DNA of 64,000 bases from positions 62,001 to 126,000 of the forward strand of contig OY969903.1 in the NCBI GenBank assembly GCA_963704405.1, written 5' to 3'. Shown piece after piece: positions 36,319 through 44,132 of this stretch. A model generated the notes under the pieces. The model saw nothing but the letters and a program-made list of their open reading frames with translations. It had not been told where the DNA came from and did no database searches. The position numbers were made by a program, and so were the translations under genes. The DNA comes from MFD01213-c1 sp963704405. Lineage in GTDB: Bacteria > Planctomycetota > Phycisphaerae > Tepidisphaerales > Tepidisphaeraceae. Numbering within the stretch: position 1 is the first letter of the stretch; each line of letters begins with the position of its first letter.

Positions 36319-36717
36319 ATGCCAACCGATGGTTTACTCGATCAACTCAAGTTTGATTCCGGCGGTCTTATCCCGCTGATCGTTCAGGATGTGGCTAGCG
36401 GCCAGGTGCTGATGATGGCCTACATGAACCGCACGGCCCTGGAGAAAACGCTGGAGACCGGAAAGATCCATACCTATAGCCGAAGCCGCGGCCGGTTGGC
36501 GTTGAAAGGGGAAAGCAGCCGGCATTTTCAACATGTGAAGGAAATATTGACCGATTGCGATAAGGATGTCGTGCTGATCAAGGTCGTCCAGGACGTCGCC
36601 GCCTGCCATGAGGGGTATCGCAGTTGCTTCTTCCGGCAATATGAGAAGGGCGCTTTGCAATGGAAGACCATTGCGGAAAAGGCGTTTGATCCCGGGAAGG
36701 TTTACGCCGCGCCGTGA
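36319..36717 (+). CDS. hisI: Phosphoribosyl-AMP cyclohydrolase HisI
   Basis: Third step of histidine synthesis: opens the purine ring of phosphoribosyl-AMP. 132 residues from ATG 36319, stand-alone (no HisE fusion). Motifs: LIPLIVQDVASGQVLMMAYMN, TYSRSRGRLALKGESS, metal ligands DCDKD and the Cys residues in ACHEGYRSCFF. The usual G in the SGH(x)Q segment is R here (SSRHFQ), and the usual W before SRSR is Y; otherwise normal. No other his genes are in the window, so the pathway is dispersed. Confidence 0.9.
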   Translation: MPTDGLLDQLKFDSGGLIPLIVQDVASGQVLMMAYMNRTALEKTLETGKIHTYSRSRGRLALKGESSRHFQHVKEILTDCDKDVVLIKVVQDVAACHEGYRSCFFRQYEKGALQWKTIAEKAFDPGKVYAAP

Positions 36718-36795
36718 AGAGCGGATTGAAAGGTGGCCGGCCTTTTAGACCGATCACCGCAGAGAATGAACAATCAACCTGCCATCAGAGGTTTC

Positions 36796-37686
36796 ATGAT
36801 CGATATCAAACGAGGCGTTTTGTTTCTTGCGGCGGCAATACTGGTTCCGGGTTGTCATATGCATCACCACGGTGCCAGCACCCGGCCGCTCTCGCCGGCA
36901 AACGACACAACACAGCCTGCTACCGCACCTTCCGGGCTGGCGGCGACGGATGTTTCAACGCCACCGGCGGCTTTTGAACCCGTGTCAACGGCTCCGACAG
37001 CCTCCGCACCTTCGGATACAACAGCCTCGGCAGCCATGCCGACGACATCCCCGACAGTGACAGATGCTTCAACGATGCCGGCCTCTACCGAAGCGGTCGT
37101 ATCGGCTGCCCCAACTACAGCGCCGCTCGAAGCGCCAGCCTCGGAGCCTGCGGCTGTTGCCTCGGAGCCTGCGGCTGTTGCCTCGGAGCCTGCGGCTGTT
37201 CCAACCACCGAACCGGCCGTAGCGGCGACGACCGCAGAGCCGACGCGCGTTCCGATGCCGACGGCGCAAAATCCTTCTGATCCGAATGTCGCTCCGTCTC
37301 GCGTGCTCCCGAAGGGAAAGCCGTTCTTGGCTGTCAGCAACCCGCTGAAGCAGCCGGCTCAGCCATCGTATGTTCTCCAACAGCATGCCCGAACCGATTC
37401 CCCTCTGCCGCTGTCGATATATGCAAAGCAAAAGACGCATTCGGTGGAAGACTTCCACCTGCGTGCGAGTTTGTCGGCGGCGGAGGTGCAGGAGCGGGTT
37501 GGGCCGCCGGTGCAACGCGCCGACTATTCCAGTCCCTGGTTTGTGTATCGATTGTCGCAGGGTCGGGAGCTTTGGCTCCATTTTTCTCAGCCGGACAATC
37601 TGCGGCTGCTGCAGGCGGACGTTGTCACCAATGTCGAAGATGGAGTCAGCCGCGACCGGATTTTCTCGGTAGATGGATCGCACTGA
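36796..37686 (+). CDS. Putative lipoprotein with long Ala/Pro/Thr-rich linker
   Basis: 296 residues from ATG 36796 (AGAGG box upstream). The leader MIDIKRGVLFLAAAILVPGC ends in a lipobox. Residues about 25-165 are a low-complexity linker of Ala, Pro, Thr, Ser and Glu, including three perfect ASEPAAV repeats; this probably spans the periplasm or peptidoglycan. A folded C-terminal domain of about 90 residues follows (KTHSVEDFHLRASLSAAEVQ, WFVYRLSQGRELWLHF), resembling a SmpA/BamE-like or small outer-membrane-associated fold in outline, but no family is assigned. Function unknown. Confidence 0.72.
   Translation: MIDIKRGVLFLAAAILVPGCHMHHHGASTRPLSPANDTTQPATAPSGLAATDVSTPPAAFEPVSTAPTASAPSDTTASAAMPTTSPTVTDASTMPASTEAVVSAAPTTAPLEAPASEPAAVASEPAAVASEPAAVPTTEPAVAATTAEPTRVPMPTAQNPSDPNVAPSRVLPKGKPFLAVSNPLKQPAQPSYVLQQHARTDSPLPLSIYAKQKTHSVEDFHLRASLSAAEVQERVGPPVQRADYSSPWFVYRLSQGRELWLHFSQPDNLRLLQADVVTNVEDGVSRDRIFSVDGSH
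37138..37200 (+). repeat. Three perfect tandem copies of a 21-bp coding repeat
   Basis: The unit gcctcggagcctgcggctgt followed by t occurs three times without change, encoding ASEPAAV three times in the lipoprotein linker. Perfect identity suggests recent slippage; copy number changes keep the frame and would lengthen or shorten the linker by seven residues. Confidence 0.92.
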
Positions 37687-37849
37687 TCGCTGAACTTATT
37701 TTAAATTTGATTCCTGCTCCGGGCTTTCAGGAAACAGTTACGATGCAAATTCGCTTGGCAAGTGCAGGTCGATGTTCGAAATCACGGTTCACCGAAACCA
37801 ACCGCCGGCATATGACCGGTGAGGGTGAAGCAATAAACAGTCTCGCCAA

Positions 37850-39108
37850 GTGAAAAAACGCCCCACCCATAAAGTGAAGCCAGTTCCAACAGCCCCCCCT
37901 GCCGCATCAGCATCGCTTCCTCCGGCGGGGATTCTTGGGCCGAGTGTCCTGATCCCGCTCTATACGCTGCTGATTGTCATCGGCTACCTGCTATTTCACT
38001 CGGGCAAGGGAACCATCAGTGGCAATGAACTCAGTGGGCCGCGTTCGCTTTTTACGGCGATGAACATCGCAACGCTCACCGGATTCCAGCAGAGTACAAA
38101 CTTCAATGACTATACGGCCGCCGGGAAATGCCTGGCCGCCGCTTTGACCATTGGCGGTGTGCTATTCAGTTTTATCGCGGGCGGATTGGCGGTTGTCCGG
38201 ATTGCGCGTCTGAACTTCAACGACTGGCAAGTTGCAGGCGCGGCGTGCGTGACGACGGCCGCCGCCACGCTTATTGGGGGGGCCTGCCTCCTCCATCATG
38301 ACGATGGAATATTGGCGACGTTATTTAACGCGCTAAGCGCCTTCGCAAACTCCGGCCTCTATAGCGGCCATCTTCAGTCGGCTGACACCTGCGCCTGCAC
38401 CTGGTCTTGCTTCCGCTGTCAGTCATTGGCGGCCTCGGGCTGCCCGTGCTGATGGAGCTGTTTACCTGTCGCGCTCGCTCAACGTCTCTGTCGATCCATA
38501 CGCGAACCGTGCTGACATACACTGCGGGTGTATATGTCGCTGCCACGCTGCTGTTTATCGTGCTGCGATGGCCGGGGGATTTTTCATCGGTGGAACCCTG
38601 GGCCAAAGCACTGGCCGGTGCATCGCGGGAAACCATCAATTCACGCTCGGCCGGTTTTCCGATCGACTTTGCGACGGATTGGCCGCGCGTGATTCAGTGG
38701 AGCACGATCGTGCTGATGCTGATCGGCGCTTCACCCGCAGGCGCTGGAGGCGGATTGAAAGTTACGACGCTGGCGACAGTGGTTCGGGAGACTTCGGAGG
38801 TTCTGCGTGGCCGGGTGGCGAGTCGTACGCTGGGTATTGCGCTGGTTTGGATCACCGTTTATTTTCTGCTGCTAGGCATATCGCTTCTGCTGATGCTGAC
38901 AACCGAGCCGCAGATGCCGGCGGACCGGCTGCTGTTTCTTACGACCAGCGCCCTTGGCAATGTTGGACTGTCCCACGACCCCGTCACCCTCTCGGATGCC
39001 GGATTCGGCGTCCTTTCAGCAACCATGCTTGCCGGACGAATTGCGCCGATTCTCATCCTGTGGTGGATGGCGGAAAGCGCGCCGGACGCGCGCGTTGCGG
39101 TCGGGTAA
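37850..39108 (+). CDS. TrkH/KtrB-family potassium transporter (frameshifted)
   Basis: Membrane K+ (or Na+) translocating subunit with four pore-loop repeats; seen are TLTGFQQSTNF, SAFANSGLYSG, SPAGAGGGLKVTTLA and TSALGNVGLSHD. About 420 residues. The frame breaks near 38392-38395: adding one C turns SADTCACTWSCF into SADTCALHLVLLPLSVIGG and joins both halves. GTG 37850 is the best start found, after a disordered basic/proline-rich leader. A KtrA/TrkA gating subunit is not encoded nearby. Together with kdp at the start of the window this gives two K+ uptake systems within 40 kb. Confidence 0.85.
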
Positions 39109-39263
39109 ACGATCAAAACACGAGATCACCGCAAAAACGAGCACGGGCCGGAGCTTCGTCGCCTACGTCCCCCGCTGGACCGTCGCCTGTGGGCCAGGGC
39201 CGCCGAACGGGAACTGCTGCGCGAAAAAGTTGGGCATTTTTGGACACAGTCGGACACTGCGTC

Positions 39264-40304
39264 CTATTTTGATGTTTCGCTGATGCCGGCCGTTGCCGCG
39301 TTCGATCCGAGCGACAACTCCGCACCGGCGGCGGCGAGTTTTACATCGGGATTGCTGTCCCTGAGCAAGTTGGCCAATACCGGCTGTGCGTCCGTTCGAC
39401 CGACCGCGCCCAGCGCCATCGCCGCCAACAATCGCTGACGCCCGTCGACGCTCTTCGCGCCATTCAACGCAACGCCATAGCCGTGATCGCTCCCCAGCAT
39501 TCCCGCGGCTCGGGCGGCGACGAGCGTCACTTCCGGATAGTCATCCGTCAGCAGCCCTTCGACATGGCCCAACACCCGCGTGTCTCTTGGCTGCGCCAGC
39601 GCCAGCACGGCGATCATGCGATCATCCGGGTACATGCTCACGGTCGCACCCACGAGTTCATCAAGTCCCCGCTCTTCACCGAGCCTCCAAAGCGCCTCGG
39701 CGGCCTGAAGGCGGACGGCGGCGATTTTGTCCTTCTCCAGCATTTGCATGAGGATGCCGGACGCGCTTTTCTCACCGAGCATGCCGAGGATCATCGCGGT
39801 GTCGCCGCGAATGTGCGGGTCAGGATCGACGGCGGTCTGCTCGAATTCATGCGTGTGGCTGAAATCGCCGAGCCGATGGAGCGCGAACAGGATTGCCATC
39901 CGCTCCGAAAGCTTGGGCGTATCCAGCCGCTGATTCAAACGATCGACCGCTTCGCGAATCTGCAATTCACCGGCCGCGAACGCGGCGGCCTTGCGAACCA
40001 GCGGCGACGAATCGCTGAGCGACGATTGGATGATCTCCCCGGCACCGGGCTGGTTCAGCGATTTCACCGTTTCGATCGCGTGCGTTCGAATGATTTCATC
40101 GGACGACTTCAAAGATTCATCCAGTTCAGCGCGGGCTTCGGACACCAGGGCCTGATCGATCGGCAGGGCTTTGGCTGGTGGAACAGCCGGCGGCGCCTTG
40201 GGCGCGGCGAACACCTTCTGCCCGGCATTTTGATTCGGTCCGCAACCAACGACACCCAGGGAAAGAGATACCAGCAATCCAAACACGACAAACGCATTCT
40301 TCAT
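39264..40304 (-). CDS. HEAT-repeat lipoprotein
   Basis: 346 residues from ATG 40304, with AAGG upstream. The leader MKNAFVVFGLLVSLSLGVVGC ends in a lipobox. After a Pro/Ala-rich spacer come about eight HEAT-like helical repeats (for example IIQSSLSDSSPLVRKAAAFA, LLRDSNPDVKLAAAGAELSL, DPDPHIRGDTAMILGML), a protein-binding solenoid. It ends shortly after the last repeat. The next gene upstream on the minus strand ends 12 bases before it, so the two are probably one transcript. Function unknown, perhaps a periplasmic scaffold. Confidence 0.82.
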   Translation of the reverse strand: MKNAFVVFGLLVSLSLGVVGCGPNQNAGQKVFAAPKAPPAVPPAKALPIDQALVSEARAELDESLKSSDEIIRTHAIETVKSLNQPGAGEIIQSSLSDSSPLVRKAAAFAAGELQIREAVDRLNQRLDTPKLSERMAILFALHRLGDFSHTHEFEQTAVDPDPHIRGDTAMILGMLGEKSASGILMQMLEKDKIAAVRLQAAEALWRLGEERGLDELVGATVSMYPDDRMIAVLALAQPRDTRVLGHVEGLLTDDYPEVTLVAARAAGMLGSDHGYGVALNGAKSVDGRQRLLAAMALGAVGRTDAQPVLANLLRDSNPDVKLAAAGAELSLGSNAATAGISETSK

Positions 40305-40315
40305 TCTGTGGCCTT

Positions 40316-41362
40316 TCAATATTTTTGGCGTGCTGACTGGGCTGACGATCCCTGGGCCGCCTTGAGCGCCCGCTCGGCGGCGACGACGGCGGGATCGTTT
40401 CGCAATTGCTGTTCGATTGCCTTCAGATCCGAATCCGCGGTCATATGGCGCTGGCTGGCTGCGGTGACTTCGATGCCGCCGATAGGGTACGCCGCGCGGG
40501 CTTTTTGAAGATCGGTGTCTGACTGAATCAAGGCGACCCTGGCGGCGGTGTAGTCGAGGCCAAGCCTGCTGGCAGCGGCAATGCGGGCGGATTCGAGCGT
40601 TGTCTGAAGGGTTTGAATATCCACGGACGGCGCAGTCAAGGCCGTTGCCGAATTCGCTGCCGGGGCCGCGGGGACGGCCGGCGAAAAATCAAAGATGCTC
40701 GATGGTTTCTGGGGTGCGGCCGGCTGAATTGGAATGGCAGAGTTGCCGGACGGAGCTGCTTTGGGTGTCGTCGGCGATAAACCGCCCAGATCGATATTGG
40801 GAATTTCGTTGCGGAATTTTTTGGCGGCGTTTCCCAGGTCCGGAGGGAGTTGGCCGCCGCTGCGGAGCCATAATCCACATGCGACCGCGGAGGCGAGCAG
40901 ACCGACCAGCGGGACGAATCGGCCGGTGTTACCGAACAGGATCGCGTAGAGGAGCGCCAAAGCGCCGGCGACTAAACCAGGGACGGCCAGAAATTCAATG
41001 ATGGCCGGCTTTTGCTGCGTGTAGGCGGCGGCGCAACCGAGCCCGCCAAGCACAATAGCGGCAGTGCCAAGAAAACTCAGGGCGCGGCGGCGCGATCGGA
41101 CAATCGGTGTGTGATGAACCGTCGTGTGATAGTGCACCTCCGGAACAGCCTGCGCAGCCGGGGCCTGGGGCGTTGGAGATGAAGGCTGGCCGGGTGGAGT
41201 CGTGATGTAAAAAATATTTTGCGTCACGTTCGGCGATGCGGAAGCCGCCGGCTGGGACTGCGGCGGACGGGCAGCGCCGGGGACATCGATGATGTCAGGA
41301 TTGATGGGAGCACGATTTACTTCGACCGGCGTGGCTTTGGTTCGGCGGATCAGGTTTCCCAT
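40316..41362 (-). CDS. Membrane protein of unknown function with Pro/Ala-rich flanks
   Basis: 348 residues from ATG 41362 (MGNLIRRTKATPVEVNRAPI). Layout: a disordered N-terminal tail, a basic segment RSRRRALSFLG leading into three hydrophobic helices (residues about 100-175), a Pro/Ala-rich linker, and a C-terminal helical coiled-coil-like region (LQTTLESARIAAASRLGLDY through AIEQQLRNDPAVVAAERALKAA). The coil could pair with the HEAT-repeat lipoprotein encoded 12 bases downstream. No family recognised. Confidence 0.66.
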   Translation of the reverse strand: MGNLIRRTKATPVEVNRAPINPDIIDVPGAARPPQSQPAASASPNVTQNIFYITTPPGQPSSPTPQAPAAQAVPEVHYHTTVHHTPIVRSRRRALSFLGTAAIVLGGLGCAAAYTQQKPAIIEFLAVPGLVAGALALLYAILFGNTGRFVPLVGLLASAVACGLWLRSGGQLPPDLGNAAKKFRNEIPNIDLGGLSPTTPKAAPSGNSAIPIQPAAPQKPSSIFDFSPAVPAAPAANSATALTAPSVDIQTLQTTLESARIAAASRLGLDYTAARVALIQSDTDLQKARAAYPIGGIEVTAASQRHMTADSDLKAIEQQLRNDPAVVAAERALKAAQGSSAQSARQKY

Positions 41363-41404
41363 ATCGGGATTGTAGCATTCCATAGGGCGGTTGGGAGAGA
41401 AGAG

Positions 41405-41490
41405 CGAACACGAGCAAATCCGAATGCCGAAATCCAAATCCATGTTCAAAACCCCAAAATAACGAATATCAAAATGATTCGAAATGAACG
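41405..41490. repeat. AAATCC-rich intergenic repeat tract
   Basis: Between two minus-strand genes the DNA is a string of related short words: gagcaaatccgaatgccgaa, atccaaatccatg, aaaccccaaaataacg, atatcaaaatgattcg. The base composition is far more A-rich than the surroundings. The same word type is found inside purL. Probably a degenerate dispersed repeat. Confidence 0.5.
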
Positions 41491-41494
41491 CGGT

Positions 41495-43507
41495 TCAAAT
41501 GATTGAAATCTGAGTTGAAGCGGCGTTGTCGGAGGGGTCGGTGTCTGCGAGCGATATGGGGGAAATCGCGACAAAAAGTTGGTAATCGCCGCTCCAGCCT
41601 GCGGGGACATGGAACCGGATAGCGAGTTTTTTCGCATGTCCGGCATGAATACGCAGATGCTTTAGGATTGAAATGATTTCGGTGGGTTGGACCTGCGCTG
41701 CGCCTGCCGCCGCGACGGGGGCGGCGGAGAGCGTCAGCATTGCGTCACCGGCGGCGAGCACATTGCCGGTGTTCTGGAGCTGCATCTGAACGCGGGCATC
41801 ATGCCCAGGCCGCAAGGTTGGCTTGGACAATATCGCGGTTGCGGCAAGGTTGTGAACCTGGGCGTTAACCATCACGGGCGACGTTGTTGCAATATTGTTG
41901 GTTTCGATGGCTTCGACGAAGGCATTGCTGCTGTCGATGGTTGCGATCAGCGTGTAATTGCCGGTGAGCATGTCAGCCGGAAGCGCAAGGCGAATCGAAA
42001 ATGATTTGTTTTTGCCGGGACGGAGGCGAAGCATTCGGTTGTCTAACGCGCCTACGGTGATAGCGTTTGTGGCCGTTCCGTCGGTAGACATTGCCAGTGT
42101 GATGCCAAAGTTCCCGACAGCCGCGCCAGGGCCTGCATTATGGACGATGACAGTGGCGTGGCTTTTATCACCGGCGATGAGCTGGTGAGGCAGATGGGCG
42201 CGGATCGCGCCTGTTAAATCAGGGCCGTTTGGATCGGTTGGAATTGGCGGCGGCGGGTCAGCCACAACGCCGCTGCCTGGACTGGGTGTGCCGACGGTTC
42301 CACCGCCGGATGGAGTTCCGCCGGAAGGAGTCCCACCGGTGGGCGGCGTTCCGCCGTCAGTTGTTCCGCCGCTCGGTGGTACGCCGGTTGTGCCGCCTCC
42401 ATCGGTTCCGCCGCCGGTCGATCCATCGCCGGGGGGACCGCCTGTGGTTCCTCCACCGGTTGTTCCACCGCCCGGTGTCCCTCCAGTATTTCCTGGCGGA
42501 GCAAGGAGGGCCGTCCAGGTCATTCCATTAATGTAAGGGGCGTTGTATGTGTTACCGCCGGTGATGACCAGGGTGTCTCCGATGGCGGCGGCGAAGGAGG
42601 ATTGGCGAAAATCGGGAAGATCGGTGAGGCGGGTCCACGTATTGGTTGCCGTATCGTAATCCAGCACGGCTTTGGTCATCACATCGGCGTCGCCATCGAC
42701 TTCGCCGCCGGCGACGATGATCTGATCATTCCAGACCGCAACAGCCGAGGCGATGTGGCCTACTCCAAATGACATCGGTGTTCCGGCGGACCACTGGCGC
42801 GTGGCGGGATCGTAGATCCATACGTTCTTCTCATTGCTGTGATTTTCGTTTTTGTTGACGATTCCACCGATCGAATAAAGTTTCCCTCCGACGACGGCAG
42901 TGCCTACGTGGTTCGTCGTCAGCGGGATCGGCGTATCGGCGATCCAGCCGGCGGCGACATCGTCCAGGTTCAGGCGCCAATGCGCGGTCGTGCCGATGTT
43001 GTTTTTATCGCGGCCACCCCAGTAATGAAGTTCGCGCCCGACAATGCCCATTCCACCGGCGCCGATGTTGGCCGGCAGGGACGGCCCCTGCGTCCATTGG
43101 TTGGTTTTAATATTATAAGAATAGACGAGAGGGCTGGGATGAAAGCCGTCATTGAGATAGAAGCCGCCGATCCAGGCGGTGTCAGTGACCGGGTCGACGG
43201 CGACAGGGTCATCGTTAACGCGCACAGGGGCATCGGCGACGCGAGTCCATTTATTGGTTGCGGGATCGTAATAGTCGGTCTCAGTGGAGATGTGGAGCTG
43301 CCCGTCGTTGAATCCGCCGAAGGTATAGAGCCTGCCATCGGCAACGAATGAGCCGCCTTCAGCACGGGGAACGGGCATGGGCGCGGCAGTCTTCCATGTT
43401 AGCGGCACCTGGACCGCGGAAAGGAAAACACGCGCCTCCAATGGCTCGATCGCTGGTTTGGACAGCTTTTGCAACTCTTCCTCGTCTGAGATGGATCCGG
43501 CGTTCAA
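41495..43507 (-). CDS. Surface kelch-repeat protein with Gly/Thr/Pro linker and CARDB-type domains
   Basis: About 670 residues. The N-terminus has the planctomycete sorting motif AIEPLEARVFLSA. Residues about 40-335 form six kelch repeats (RLYTFGGFNDGQLH, LHYWGGRDKNNIG, LYSIGGIVNKNENH, IIVAGGEVDGDAD and others), a beta-propeller. A linker of Gly, Thr, Ser and Pro covers about 335-430. Two CARDB-like immunoglobulin-type domains follow (HLPHQLIAGDKSHATVIVHN, AILSKPTLRPGHDARVQMQL). The start is TTG 43507, or TTG 43474, which has GAGGAAG upstream and a shorter leader. Probably cell-surface, carbohydrate- or protein-binding. Confidence 0.83.
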   Translation of the reverse strand: MNAGSISDEEELQKLSKPAIEPLEARVFLSAVQVPLTWKTAAPMPVPRAEGGSFVADGRLYTFGGFNDGQLHISTETDYYDPATNKWTRVADAPVRVNDDPVAVDPVTDTAWIGGFYLNDGFHPSPLVYSYNIKTNQWTQGPSLPANIGAGGMGIVGRELHYWGGRDKNNIGTTAHWRLNLDDVAAGWIADTPIPLTTNHVGTAVVGGKLYSIGGIVNKNENHSNEKNVWIYDPATRQWSAGTPMSFGVGHIASAVAVWNDQIIVAGGEVDGDADVMTKAVLDYDTATNTWTRLTDLPDFRQSSFAAAIGDTLVITGGNTYNAPYINGMTWTALLAPPGNTGGTPGGGTTGGGTTGGPPGDGSTGGGTDGGGTTGVPPSGGTTDGGTPPTGGTPSGGTPSGGGTVGTPSPGSGVVADPPPPIPTDPNGPDLTGAIRAHLPHQLIAGDKSHATVIVHNAGPGAAVGNFGITLAMSTDGTATNAITVGALDNRMLRLRPGKNKSFSIRLALPADMLTGNYTLIATIDSSNAFVEAIETNNIATTSPVMVNAQVHNLAATAILSKPTLRPGHDARVQMQLQNTGNVLAAGDAMLTLSAAPVAAAGAAQVQPTEIISILKHLRIHAGHAKKLAIRFHVPAGWSGDYQLFVAISPISLADTDPSDNAASTQISII

Positions 43508-43996
43508 TCGCTGCGTTTACATCGTGAGCCATCGACCGGCCAATGGAAAGGCGACGGACATGGCAACGACCCTATTTTTCAGGATTGAAAATTTATGCGC
43601 GGGCAACGGTATTTGCCACGAACGAGATGCGGCTGGACCGAGCGCATCAAAGTCCCGTGCTACGCGCAGATGGTTATGCTTTCGAGCGTTCATGGCTTCT
43701 CCCGACAGTATCAAAATGAGAGGGAAAATGTCATCGCTAATTTGAAGTCTAATTTGCCCTGATCGCCATTGACGTGCTCGATGATCGGGAAGGAAGGGGC
43801 GAGCGTGAAGCAGTGTGAGGATTGAAATGGATGCGGCCGTCGGGGGTTATGTATCAGGGTTATGTATAGCGTGTCGCTTTCTCGTACCCGTCGGCGGCAC
43901 AATCCCGATAAAGGTAAATAGTGTTCAACTCGGCGAAGAGGGAAAACTGGGGAGATTTCTTTAATGGATTCGGTCAAGCGCCGGCCGTCCACCGAC
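43508..43996. other. Intergenic region between kelch gene and tRNA-Gly
   Basis: 489 bases without a convincing gene. Two copies of gggttatgtat (43844-43854 and 43857-43867) stand two bases apart, which might be a binding site. The kelch promoter is expected here on the minus strand. Confidence 0.4.
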
Positions 43997-44026
43997 TTGT
44001 CACTCTCGCGGTTCGGCGGGTATGAT
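43997..44026 (+). promoter_or_regulatory. Sigma-70-type promoter of the tRNA-Gly gene
   Basis: TTGTCA at 43997-44002 and TATGAT at 44021-44026 are separated by 18 bases; the -10 ends 10 bases before the first base of the mature tRNA. Position and match make this the clearest promoter in the window. Confidence 0.62.
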
Positions 44027-44036
44027 CGCTTTGCAC

Positions 44037-44108
44037 GCGGGCGTAGCTCAATGGCAGAGCGCTAGCCTTCCAAGCTAGCTGTTGTGGGTTCGACTCCCAT
44101 CGCCCGCT
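44037..44108 (+). tRNA. tRNA-Gly (anticodon TCC)
   Basis: Full cloverleaf: acceptor GCGGGCG pairs with CGCCCGC, D-arm GCTC/GAGC, anticodon stem CTAGC/GCTAG around loop CTTCCAA, and T-arm GGG TTCGACT CCC. The anticodon TCC reads GGA and GGG glycine codons. The discriminator base is T; CCA is not encoded. It is a single tRNA gene, convergent with the gamma-glutamyltransferase gene, 24 bases away. Confidence 0.97.
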
Positions 44109-44132
44109 TTCCCCGCCTTTTAATATCCCGCC

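Noticed and set aside
36864..37683. Glycine/alanine/valine-rich frames on the minus strand
   Set aside because: Mirror of the Ala/Pro/Thr linker of the lipoprotein gene; no start signal or domain.
42214..42536. Separate Pro/Val or Gly-rich gene on the plus strand
   Set aside because: It mirrors the Gly/Thr/Pro linker of the kelch protein on the opposite strand; low-complexity DNA leaves all frames open.
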